64,000 nucleotides of DNA from Larimichthys crocea (Eukaryota; Chordata; Actinopteri; Sciaenidae). The stretch is taken from positions 1-64,000 of the forward strand of contig NW_020853172.1 of the NCBI RefSeq assembly GCF_000972845.2, written 5' to 3'. Below the pieces are notes generated by a model. The model saw nothing but the letters and a program-made list of their open reading frames with translations. It was not told where the DNA came from and ran no database searches. Positions 32,610 through 44,604 of this stretch are shown in pieces; position 1 is the first letter of the stretch, and each line of letters begins with the position of its first letter. The position numbers and the translations under genes are program-made.

Positions 32610-32845
32610 ACCAGGAGCCTCATGTACAAAGCACAAAAAAGTGGCATGCTCACGTTCAGATGTATCAAATGTGAAATGATCGTAGAAATGTGCATGCCAT
32701 GTCCCAACGCCAACTTCATAGCTGTCGTACGCACGTTTCTACAGCTATTGCTCCTTTGGCGACACTTAGAGGTGACGCTGGGTTTTGGCGCACGCCAAGT
32801 TTCACGTGAAAATCCACGCAAGTATTCGTACATGAGGCCCCTGGT
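32610..32845. mobile_element. MITE-like element with 18-bp terminal inverted repeats
   Basis: The left end ACCAGGAGCCTCATGTAC and the right end (inverted) ACCAGGGGCCTCATGTAC match at 17 of 18 bases, 236 bp apart. The interior has no transposase frame. This is a non-autonomous DNA transposon by structure. I am not certain of the superfamily. Confidence 0.75.
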
Positions 32846-33475
32846 CTGTGCGATATGACCAACATCAGGACAACACAGAAAGGATTATAGAGTATTATAA
32901 TGATCAGACACACACCATGAAGCCAAAACTGGTCATCACACCAAAATCATGAAACAAAGATTAGAAGCAGAATCTGGACAATTTTCAAAATAAAACATCC
33001 TGTGAAGTCCCCTGATTGTGAACACAGACAAAGGGAAAGAATTTAACACTAGCCAAGGAAACATGGTGCAGTAGAGTGAAGAACAACAAAGTCCATGTTA
33101 GGCTGGATGGATGAACACAGGATTTTCACCCAGGAGTTCACTGTCAGAGTCCTGAGTGAAACCAAAAGTCAACATTAACTCGTCAGGTACAGACTTTTCC
33201 TAAATATAACCAAACTAAAACCACAACAAGCTTTATTTTTAAGGTGTGAAGTTAGTGAGGCATGAATATGCATTAGTCCCTCCTGAAGTGGAAACATTTC
33301 ACATTTTGAAATAATCCATTTTTAGTCTGGTCTGATCAAGTCAAGCATGAAAAATATGATAAATTGTAATGACATACACAGTATGGTTATTTTACTTAAG
33401 TATCCTTAATCCTTATCCTTCAGTTCAGAACATGTTTACAGCTGCTTGTTCACTTTTACCAATGTTTTCCTGCAG
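32846..33475. other. non-genic stretch
   Basis: No gene seen. A short piece around 33255-33315 ('catgaatatgcattagtccctcc') echoes the receptor/B3GNT 5' flank at 32108 and 7790, so degraded duplicate material reaches here. Confidence 0.5.
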
Positions 33476-33600
33476 GTGAGAAATGGTCAAGTTGCTCCAA
33501 ACTACGTCATCAACCTTCTCATCTCTGATATCATTCAGCTCTGCTGCTTGATCTATTGGGTGGCAGCACCTGTTGTTTTGGATATAACATTATATTGTAT
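33476..33600 (+). pseudogene. orphan receptor exon 2
   Basis: After a TTTTCCTGCAG acceptor the frame reads VRNGQVAPNYVINLLISDII and QLCCLIYWVAAPVV, the helix 2 / start of helix 3 exon of the receptors described to the left. It matches their exon 2 closely and, unlike them, has no frameshift. No receptor exon 1 or 3 lies within reach, and the sequence diverges after about 33600. It is a fifth, truncated receptor copy at the edge of the duplicated block. Confidence 0.7.
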
Positions 33601-34259
33601 TTTCCAAGAAAAAGTTATTAACCACCCAGCCACTGCCACTCGTGGGAGCAGTCAAGAAACCGCTTTGAAGTGACTGAAACGTGATGACTTCAGAAAATGA
33701 CAGGACCGACTTTGAAACACTCTGAGCTGAGATGAATTCATCTCTGTCTCTCTGTTCGGGGTGGCCTTGGCGTGTCATCGAGCCACCCTTTAAAAAGGAC
33801 CGCCCACGAAATCGTGGACTGGAAAACTGGTGAAAAATATTCAGTCTTTTCATGTTCTCAGAAACTTTTCAAACATATTTAACGTATTTGGAAAGAAATC
33901 GACTTTACACAGAGTTTAAAATCGTTCAGGTTTACTGTGTTTTGAAGTCTAATATCAGTCTGTGAAAACTTAAAGGAATCTTTTCTGAATGAAAAACAGA
34001 TAAATGAGATCAACTGAATAAATCAGCTGGTGGTTGTTGGTGTAAAGAAGCCTGTCATACCTCTCTGGTGTCTGCAGGGAGTGTGCTAAGGCCTGGTGTG
34101 CCTGGTATCCAGGATGAAAGCTCATGTTGGACGTCTCAGATTTGCAGAATATGGCAGAACTTAAATAAAATATGCATAACTATGTTTTCATTAGTGTATT
34201 ATGCAAATAAATACTGTTTTGGTACCTTAGAATGAGACAGCATACACACATGAGACGGG
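33601..34259. other. intergenic region before the rtn4 3' end
   Basis: No gene or recognisable repeat. The short opposite-strand frame at 33590-33853 has no conserved features. Confidence 0.5.
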
Positions 34260-35496
34260 ACTTTCTTCGTCTAGAAGCTTTATTGATAATTGTTTACATC
34301 TCACAATGCATTCCACAAACACGGCTCCCAGGTGGAAGCTTTTTATCGTCACAATTGAAGTATGAAGTTTATCATTCACAATTATACTTGCATAACAAAC
34401 AAAATGCTCAAAGGTTTCCCAAAGTCACATCAAGTTGCAACTTTATTAAGATATTGGCTCCACAGACAGTATGGTTATTTTTTTCTTTAAATCCCATTTC
34501 ATTTTTTTTTTTTTAACTTTTTAAATATTTTATCTCATGTGGATGAATGTAAACGTGTTTCTTCCAGAGTTTTTCATTACTAGACAGCTGCAATGACATG
34601 GAAATAACAACTTGTATGTAATTAATGTTTTATTTGTCTGGCAAAGGTTTTCTAGATGTTTCTAGCTAGAGTTACTCAGAAGCAATGAAGTTTTTAAATG
34701 GTAATACAAGCCCCCACCCCCCTCCCCGACCTCCCCTCCGCTGCCTCATCAGGAGTCAAAGACGTCGACGTTCACAAATTCGTCACATCGAGGCGAAACC
34801 ACGCAGCAGGTAACCGAGTAAACGAGCTCGAAGCTTGAGGGACACGACAGTAAAATCACAAAGTGTTTCTAACTCAGTAATCATACCAAAAAAAAAAAGA
34901 AAGAAGAAAAACTACAAATGAGGTGCTGTTCGCCGCTCGCTCTTGTCTTTCTCAAAAAACAGCAGGCGAAGAAAGAAATATCTCTCCGCTCGGCTCGACT
35001 GCGGGCGGGGAAACGAGAGAAGAGCAAAACAAAACAAAACAAACAAAAAACACAGAAGGAGCGTCTGAACTCTCGCTGGGTGGGAAACAGGGAGGGGTGA
35101 TTCAAAGCTCAAAATGCGTTTTCTGTGAGTTTCGCAGAAACAAACATTTTGTAACTTGATTTAAAACAAAGTTCAGTATCGTCGAGCCGACCTCGGTGTC
35201 GTCGTGAACCTCAGCTGAACTCCTGCTTCAACTTTTTGCAGAAAACAAAAAACAAAAAGGAATTCTGAACTGGAACAAAAAAAAAAAAAAAAAAAAAAAG
35301 AAGTGTTTTTATTATTTTAACAAATAAAGTTAGAAGGGCTGCATCCTCGCCAGATCCCTCCTCTCCTCCTCCAGCCTTCCTTCATATTCATCCCACCTCC
35401 CACCTCCCAGACACTCCCTCCCTCCCTCCCTCCCTCCCCCCTCCAACCATTTTCCTCTCAGGACTTCCTGAATCCAAACTCCGACTTGTCGTTGCT
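34260..35496 (-). other. rtn4: rtn4 3' untranslated region (approximate)
   Basis: The sequence after the rtn4 stop has AT-rich and poly-A/T tracts. The last strong AATAAA on the minus strand is at 34279-34284, which I take as the cleavage signal; earlier candidates lie near 34445 and 35309. A (T)19-like run on the minus strand at 35279-35299 and a CCCT tract at 35415-35445 are the main simple repeats. Overlapping open frames at 34.9-35.1 kb in both directions are shadows of low-complexity sequence. Confidence 0.45.
34279..34284 (-). terminator. rtn4: candidate rtn4 polyadenylation signal
   Basis: AATAAA on the minus strand about 1.2 kb after the stop codon. Confidence 0.4.
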
Positions 35497-35539
35497 TCAC
35501 TCCGTCTTGCGTTTCATCCCGGGCACCTTCGCCTGGATC
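35497..35539 (-). CDS. rtn4: rtn4 last coding exon
   Basis: It follows a CCTGCAG acceptor and encodes (K)[13 protein letters not shown] then TGA. The KRKTE tail is the di-lysine-type ER retention ending of reticulons (KRKAE in mammals). Confidence 0.95.
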
Positions 35540-38500
35540 CTGCAGGACGACAGGACATGAGGTTATAAACCACCAAAGCTTTATTAAATGTTTAATCATT
35601 TTTTGTAGCTTTTCAAACACTAAAACATTTAAAACTTGATCAAAGAATGTCAAAGAAAGAACTTTTACTTAAAGATTTACAGTTTTTAATCTTTCATAAT
35701 TCAGTTAGTTTAATTTCTTTTCTTGACAGACACTTGTCATTTCTTCCAGTCGGTTCAGTGTGTGCTGGTTGTTTCTCTGATGTCTTAGTTATCGGTTTTA
35801 AATGTTGTCATAAGTGTCAATACTTCAATCGTCTTTTTGATATCACACGTTTAAAGACTGGATTACAGATCCGAACCAACTGGGTGCCATCGGTCGATGA
35901 CAGAAGAGGATCACGTGATCAGCTGCACTGAAAAACTAAAGATATCCGTGGAGATCAATAACACTGATTATATCTGTCAAAGATTTATTACATTGGAAAT
36001 AATTAGCTTATGATTCGGGCTCAGGACGAGCCAAATGTTCGTGATCAGACATAACCAGCGGATCCCCAAGTTGTGTGTACCGTAATAAAAGACGAGAAGG
36101 TCGTGAGTTTAAGTTCAATAACAACTTTATATCAACACTAAGTGGAGAGAAAAGGAAACACGCTGTATGCGAAGCTGGAAAAGTGGATTAGGTATCGAAA
36201 TTTGAGATGAATGAATGGTTAAAACATCTTCACGTGTCTGCAAAGAACAGATAAGACACCCGATGACAAGGCAGTGGGGGTAGGAAGTTTAAAGTTGAAA
36301 CAAGACGAATATCTGAAATTTGTGCTGGACATACATAAGACGAAACCGTCGAGGAGAAATGGACGATGTTTGCACGTCAGCGACAGGACAGGTCAATGAA
36401 GTAGTGACCACGACACAGACGCTGGTTTTTAAAAGGAGATATCGCACGAGCATGAAACTATTTACTTACTTTCCAATGACGTCTTTGACCTGGTTGTTGA
36501 CCAGAGCCAGGTAGTGGTCGATCTGAGCCTGGAAACACACACACACACACAGTCACTAATAGTCAGTGTGCAGGGTGGACGGAGCGTCGAAACATCAGAT
36601 AAATCTGTTTGTGGTTTGTGAGATGCACACTAGGTGGCACCAAATCTCGAAAAATACTCGTTACAAATAAAAGTCCTGCATTGAAAACATACAAGATACT
36701 GAACCCCAAAATTGCTGCACCATCAGTGTACAAATGGGTTACAGATACATTTTAGTTATGTTTAGATGTTTGTTAAATAAAATCAAGTTAAACTGAATCT
36801 AAAAATGTTTGTCTGGTGTCATAAAAAATAAAGAACACTGCTCTGTCATGTTAACTTTTAAAGGAAATGATGAAGTCTCATGAAGGCTGCTTGTTACCTG
36901 GTGTTTCTCGTAGACGATCGGGCAGCTGAACACTGCAATCAGACCTGAAGGGGAAAACGACAACACTGAAGACACTGAAAGCTAAATTGAGACGCGTTCA
37001 TATCCTCCACACTTTAAAAGAAGCGTTTCCTCACCCAGAATAAGAAGAGTGAGCCCGTTGAACAAGGCACCGACGTAGGTCAGGATCCACATCAACACAG
37101 CGAACTACAGCGACCGAGAGAGAGAGGACACAAAGGAGGAAACATTTTAAATATAAGAAGACATTAAATGTTTAAGTGGTCAAAGGTCATAACGGCAGTA
37201 TTTAATAAGCAACTAAATTGATGCTGTTAAGTGGAGCACAGTTCATTCCTGTGACATTTTAATGAAAGAGAAGAGAAATAAACAGCTCTGGATTAATACA
37301 GATGAGTTTTTTTTTCTCTCAGGAATCAAAGTTTCCGCTCATCTTTCTTCGTGCTCAGAACTTGGCAGCAGGTTCAGACGCCGAAATGAACAGAAACACT
37401 TCAAGAGCAGATCTAAAAACGGACAGGAGTCGTCTCAGATGGATCGATCCGTCTATAAAAAACAGAGACAGGAATAACTTTGGGCTCCGGGTCAGGAGAA
37501 GTACGTAACGATTTACGAAACTAAATCAAGTTTTCTGGTTTTCCGTCTCATGTCGTCCGGCTGCTTCGCCTCAACTCTCTGTGATTTACAGAGTTTATGA
37601 TGGACAGTGAAGTAAACTGCTGACAGCTGTAGCTGCTGTGGAGCCGGTGTCGTGCCAGAACTGGAGCTGGGCAAGCGTGCAACGTAACCTGGGCTCAGCA
37701 GCCTCGGTGGACACAATGACAGATGTGAACGACGAAAGCTAAGAAGAGGAAAGGCGAGAGTGATTTTTAGTTGTTGCAGAGAGCTCACGGAGACGACTAA
37801 CCTCATGTTAGTGATGAACATAAAAACAGTATGAGCCAAAACGGCGACCAGAGAGAAGAAACCCAACAGTTACACGGTCAGAGTGCTGAGTGGAGGTTGT
37901 GAGGCAGATCAAATCTGTGTGACATTTTAATGACCTGCTTGGATAACTGGAAACAAACACGTCTGTAATCTGCTGAGAAATGTGAAAACTTCTGAGGCTC
38001 AAACCTCCTCCTGATCCGATTGAGACTTTTTTTTACCCTCTGGATGGAATTTCTTCTGGTCTGACTCTGCTGCGCTTAACCCGAGTGCAGATCTGTATTT
38101 GGACTGCAGGTCGGAGGGTGAGGGGGTTCAGGAAGGTGGCGACAAGTTTCTGACAGCTGCAGAGCTCGCAGTGCGACTGGACTGAGGTTTCCTTTATTAA
38201 CACACTGATTAACACAGCTGAGCCTTCAGAAAGCACAGCCTGTAAGGACAGCCGGTCCACATCGCGTACAGGAGATCACCAAATTAAAAGTACAACAACA
38301 GAGTAAGGGTTAGGACAAAGCAGAAGATTAATAATCAATAATAAGAGATCCGTGATGGAGGCGAGCAGGACTGTAGAGTCTTATCAAACCCTGTATTTGT
38401 GACTTTTAACTAGTCGTTAAATACTCTTTCACCAGCCCGTGTCTCTTTACTTTATGTTTACGTATATTGGCAATCATTTCTGGGTCCAATTAGTGCAAAC

Positions 38501-41500
38501 TCGAGTCTTTCTCACCTTGATGGAGTCGACCAGGTCCTCGACCAGGAACAGGCGCCTTAATTCACAGATGGTCTTGTTGAGTTTGGCCAGAGCGATGTCG
38601 CTGTACTTGTGGACCATGTCCTCAGACAGCGCCACCTCCTGGTCCAGGTACTGCCTGTGAGGGTGGGCAGAAGGCGAGCAGGGTTAGATACAGAGCAGGG
38701 AGATGACACCAACGTGTACGAAACACTGAATCACGACATCACTGCCATGATTCGATTCAATAAATGTGACTGTTTTGAGCCCGAGTTCTGATTTCAGCTT
38801 CTCAGAATATTTTCTGACAGTTTTAAAAAAAAGGGATTTTGAGTGACCTCCACAGACGTGTTTGTTTGGCTTCTTTCTTTTTTTCAGCTTATGTTAATCT
38901 GAGCCGACTGGCCTCTGTCGTGCCGTGAGGTCAGTTTCCAGACCAGCAGGGGAAAACGCAGTAAGAAGGTTTTGTGCACGAGCCAGAGGGGAGGATGAAC
39001 CAACGAGTAACGTCACGCATACGCTGTCCATTCTTTATACGGTCGTTGGTTTCTATGTGTTGTTGTTGTCATGGCTTAAAAGGTTATTTTTTAATCTAAT
39101 TTGGGCCCAACACATCATGACATCAGCAGATAGACTGTGGTTAATCGGGTCATTGATTAAATTCATGAAATCAGACGAGCAGACGCCTTCTAATGTTTGA
39201 TTTTATATCTCACAATTCTCGATATTCTACTTTCCTTTCGTACTTATTCAATTACAGACGGGATGAACTTCCTCTTGCGGGTACTCACTTGAATGGGTGT
39301 CCCTCATCTGACTTCTGGATGGCCTGCAGGATGCCCTTGTATATCCTGAAGCAGATGGTGACTGAGAGCAGAGCCAGGCCGATGTAGGAGGACACGCTCA
39401 CGATGCTGCACACCATCAAGGAGAGGAGGAGCAGCAGGGAGGCGCCGAACACCACTCCCGTGGTCTTGACATCGCGCCAGTAGAGGAGATCCACCACTAC
39501 AGGAGGAGGAGGAGGAGTGAAGGTTAGTGTCATCATCCAGAGAGAAGCGAGTGAGCTCCGGTTTATGTTTGGAAGCTGTGAAGCATTTATGATTTTTAAT
39601 ACTGAGGTAACTAAATGTTTACTGAAACTTTCACTACATCCTGACAGACAAGCAGATCAGAGCCAACAAGGATATCAGAGTCTTACTGCTGGGTCGTTAA
39701 TACCTCTGATAACGAACGTGCCGCTTTGTGTTTGACAGATTGAGCGGCTCTCTGGGCCAAATTATTATAGACAGTAGTCTCAATAAGCTCCAATGTTAAA
39801 GATTTTCCTCTGGACACTCAGTCCAGACTAAAGTGGAGGTCACACACTGGTTAGCTAAGAGTATGACGTCTAATCAGGAGAGCATACCTGCAGATTTAGG
39901 TCATTTATTAACAGGACAAAAACAAAAAAAAGATTACCACTAAAGTACCGGATCGATGGACAGTATCAGTGAGAGTAAAAGTTAGATAACGCAGCTAGAT
40001 CTCTCAAATAACTGATTAGGACATTCCTTGAAATTTGCATGATCAGAGGGCGTCTCCAACACGAGCCCGAATCAGTGAATGTGATTCTTTATCGAACGCT
40101 GAGATCAGAAATCACGAGACGGTTGTGGAGAAAAGATAAAAACCAATTCGATTCGTTTTGGTCCAGACATGTGAGACGATCAGCGTTTGTTTCAGATCGA
40201 CCCTCCCTGAAGTCACTTTAATCTCACGCCGATTCTTGTTGTTATACTGATTCGGTTTTCTGGTGCATGTGACTATGTGGAGGCACTGAACCCTGTGCTG
40301 CAGCTCCGCTCGAGGTCGGAGGTTAAAACCCTGCAGGACTGACTCTCTGACTCTCAGACTTCTTCCCCCTTTGTGACTTTTCAGACTTTAAATCGACACG
40401 ATGACACCACCAGACACATCGGAGGTCATCAGCTGAAAAAAAATATGCGTTCTCTCATCTTCCTGTCTATGTTATGAAGCGCTGCTTCCTGTCCTGCTCA
40501 CAAACAATAACGACTGTATCGTGGACTAGTCTGTAGTGCGACAGCATTTCACAGACAAAACGTGGTGCAGCAAACTGCATTACTACAATAAATCATGTCA
40601 TATTTAATGAAATGTCAGCCACTTCATTACTAGCACGGCGTCAGCACTGTCAGGGCATCAACGCTGTGCATTTGAGATACAGTTAGTGTTGAAGTTCAGA
40701 ACATATCGATCTTTGATTATGTCGATTTGGTCCATCAATCAGACCGATAATAATCTGACGTTAATAGTGCTGGTTTTCCGAGTTAAATGAGGTTCTGGGT
40801 GCCGCAGGGAGCTCCCTTCGCTCTCTGAGGAGACAGATCAGATGAACGGGTGGGTGGTGGGTGGAGGGGGTCGCACTCCGCTGGGAGACAGCTGAGCTCA
40901 TGACCTGGGTCCTGCACCGAGCACGCTTATATTTCACCAGGGAATTCCAGGCAGGTCAGCGGACAATATTAGAAGCGAAGGAGTCCTTGGTTTTTCCTCC
41001 AGAGTCTGTCTTTGCTGCACTAACACGATCACCGACCACTGAAGAAGAAACGAGCATTAAAATCCATGCTGAGGCTGCAGGCCGACGCTCTGTACAGAGA
41101 GACAATGGCAGGTGCAGGCGCAGTGAGTCATGTCGCTTAGCACCGCAGACCGACTGACTGAAAGGCCTCCGTGTGTTTGGCAGCTGACCAGAGCGTTTAA
41201 CAGCCAATAAAAAGAGCTTCACATCAGATCAGATCTACTGCAACAAGTTGTTGCCGAGCGGCGAAATCGGGCCGCACCTGTTCAGACGCTCACTAAAGAA
41301 AGACAAAGTGACAAACGGATAAACTGTGCATCACTTATTATCAACATAAAAACGCTGAATTCTGCTCCTCAAACATGAAACGCGGGAAGTAAACATCAAG
41401 CTGGACTTTAATTAATCATCACTTTCATTCTCTTAAGTCATACCAACGGTAAAAACAGAATAAATATTTAAACTCCAACGCAGACGACTTGTGTGAGAGC

Positions 41501-44500
41501 TAAAATCGATCGATCAAATCGACAGAAATTTAACCTGCACGCATCTTTCGAACGCAGCGTACGTGTTTTGTTATTTGTTGATTTGAGTTGAGTTGCACAT
41601 TATACTCACTGCACATTATATTATACTCTAGTACTTTTTGTAAATATGTACACTGTGTTTCCCTCCTTGGTTTCTATTTTTCGCTGCTGTAATAAGTGAA
41701 TTTCCCCGTTGTGGGATCAATAAAGTATTATCTTATCTTATTTATCGCCTTACTTGAAGTCTTTAATAAATTTGGGATGTTTCATGTGGGGAAAACAAGG
41801 TCAGCAGATTAAATAAACAAGCATGACCAATAACAGGCACATGTAAGACATCACAGCCATCATACATTAGTTGGTTAACCCTTTCTGCTCAGGTGATGCT
41901 CACAGACAAACAGATCTCAGTGCAGCTGCTGTTTTCTGAGACAGAGGGTCATCCCCCATGAGGAGACAACGCCTGGCTCCCTGGAGGTTTTGCAGACACT
42001 GACCCCATCACATATATGATGAATATTCGGGAGGCTTCACGCTTTCTGCGCGCAGCGGGGTGCAAACGTGGGCGTTGACAGCTGCGTTAGCTGACAGCTA
42101 GCTCTCCCCTTGTTATCTTACGGCTCAGGATGCTAACACGACGCTAGCAGCAGCAGCTGTGGTCGGTTGTTACAGAGAGACATTGTCTGGATGTAAAGAC
42201 ACAACCGAGGTGAGAGGAGGAGGAGGAGGAGGAGGAGGAGGAGGAGGAGGGGAGACAACGGTCCAAATGTGGCTGCCTGGCTACATATGGTAGCAGGCGT
42301 GCTAACGTCGCTAAAAATAGACCCCGCATCAGAGTAGCTAAACCCCGGCTGTGTTTAATCAGCAGCCCGGTCCCCCGCTTCCTGTCTCACTATCCACGAA
42401 GCCTTTTATTAGAGACAGCTCTCCCCCACTGACAGTCCTCACCGCGGGGGGGACAAAACGTCAAACCGTCCGGCATGACCTCCGGCAGGCAAGGCAAGGC
42501 AAGGCGGCCCGATCCCCTCCCAACGCAACCGTCCCCCCCGGGCGGCTGAGCTGACACGGTCCCGGTGTGCTCATGCAAAACACGTAAACAAAACCAAACG
42601 AGAGAGACGAGAGGTGGTCGGTAAACAAAAGATTAGGACCAGACTAACCCTGTTTGGCGTCCATCTTGAACCTCCGCTAAGCATGAAGCAGCAGCAGCAC
42701 GGCGGCTCCGCCCGGCTGACGACAGGAGGCAGAGAGGACGCATGCGCAGCTTGAGCTGACGACCGAAGGACTACAAATGTAGTTTTTAATATTTAAATGA
42801 AAGACAACTGACACCGAGGGGTGAAAATGAGAGAAATATGAACAAATATCAACACTAATAATAAAAACCTTTCACCAGTTATCTTAATTATATTAAAACC
42901 ACTTTATATTTAAGAGATACTTCACTCTGTTTTTATTTTACAATGCATTTTTAACCCATTTTAAAAACACACACACATGCAGTACAAAGGCTCATAGACA
43001 TGCAAATGTAATGTGGAGAGAGATGGTGGAGTGATAGGCAGCCCTCCTGAGGAGCACCCTGCGAGCAGTTGGGGGGGTTCGGTGCCTTGCTCAAGGGAAC
43101 GTCGACAGTGCCCAGGAGGTGAGCTGGCACCTCTCCAGCTACCAGTCCACCTTCCATATTTTTGGTCCATACTGGACTTGAACCCGCCACCCTCCAGGTC
43201 CCAAGCCAAGTCCCCATGGACTGAGCTACTGCCACCCCCTTATATTTATATACTATACTATACTATACTATACTATACTATACTATACTATAAAGTGGAA
43301 TTATATTTAAATATAAAGTGGTTTTAGTTGATTTAGATCATATCTAATATTACACATATGATGTACATTAACAATGTGGGTCATTCTTCAAGATAGTTAA
43401 TCTGTAAAGTATGAATGGATGTCCAAAGTTCAATGAAAGCAGACAGGCGTGGGCTGCACCGCGTCACTGTGTGAAAGGCCGTCTGTTATCATGAAGAAAC
43501 AGGGTTTTTTTTTTTTAATGAGGATTGTGACAGCAGGAGGAGGAGGAAGAGGAAGAGGGTGGAGGTGTTGTTGCATAACCAGGCTGTAAAGTGACAAGCT
43601 GCTCCAGAAATGCCGAGCAGAAGAGATCAAAGTGAGGAAGGGAAATCTACAGGCTGTCCAGGAACACCCAGGTGCATGCTCGGAGAGCTGCAGTCACAGC
43701 TACCTGCTCATTTTTATACATTAATGATGTGATTTGGGACCAATACGTGCTGCAGGAGAGCAGCTGCTCACGTTAACGCAACAGTGTGTTGTTTAAAAGC
43801 TCTGGAGTCAATGCAAACATCCTTGGCTCAGTCCACTTACGAAACAAAGCACTGGTCTTGTTTGGACAGCTCCAGGCTGCAGGAGGTTTAAAACATAAAA
43901 AAAACCTGTGAGACTGGAACAAAAGTCTCACCTGCAGGTAAACGGAACAGAAAATCATCTGCATATGAAACATTATCCAAACAAAGATGTTGTTCCTCAT
44001 GAATGATGCAGAGACGAACAGGAACTTCAGCTCGACACGAGCTGCGAAATCTGAAAGTTTTATGACGACGTATGGACCGGTATCTTAAAAGAATGGAGAC
44101 AAAGTGGGACGTTTTTACAGTTTGCCCACCTCGTCAGCGATCTCTGGAGGACAAACTGTGTAATGCAAACACTTTCTACAATACCTCAAACCCATTTCTT
44201 CTTCTATATGTCTTCATTGAGATAATACTGTAAACACAGAGGGTCTGAGAATCTGTCCTGAATCATCTCATCTGGCAGAAACAAGAAGCAGAGGCTCATG
44301 GAAAATCTTTACTTGACTTCAGTGGCTAAAAACTTTTAAAAGTTGCACAAGAAGCCACCAAAGCAAGTGTGTTAAACTCTACTGACTGCTGCCGTTACTG
44401 AACAGTAGTCCAGCCTTTCTCCCTGATGAACACATGATGACCTCGGGCCGGAGAGGAGGGGAAGTCATGAAAAATGTGTGAGAGGTCAAAAAGATGACGG

Positions 44501-44568
44501 TGTTCCTCATCTGACATGCAACGAAAAAAACATTGTGTTATTTCACTAATGTTGCAACCACAGAGCGT

Positions 44569-44604
<36 letters not shown>

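Noticed and set aside
34881..35159. Several overlapping frames on both strands
   Set aside because: They lie in the rtn4 3' UTR in A/T-run sequence; no signals of coding.
43174..43242. tRNA gene signals (A and B box)
   Set aside because: They form the head of a SINE; no closed cloverleaf or acceptor stem.
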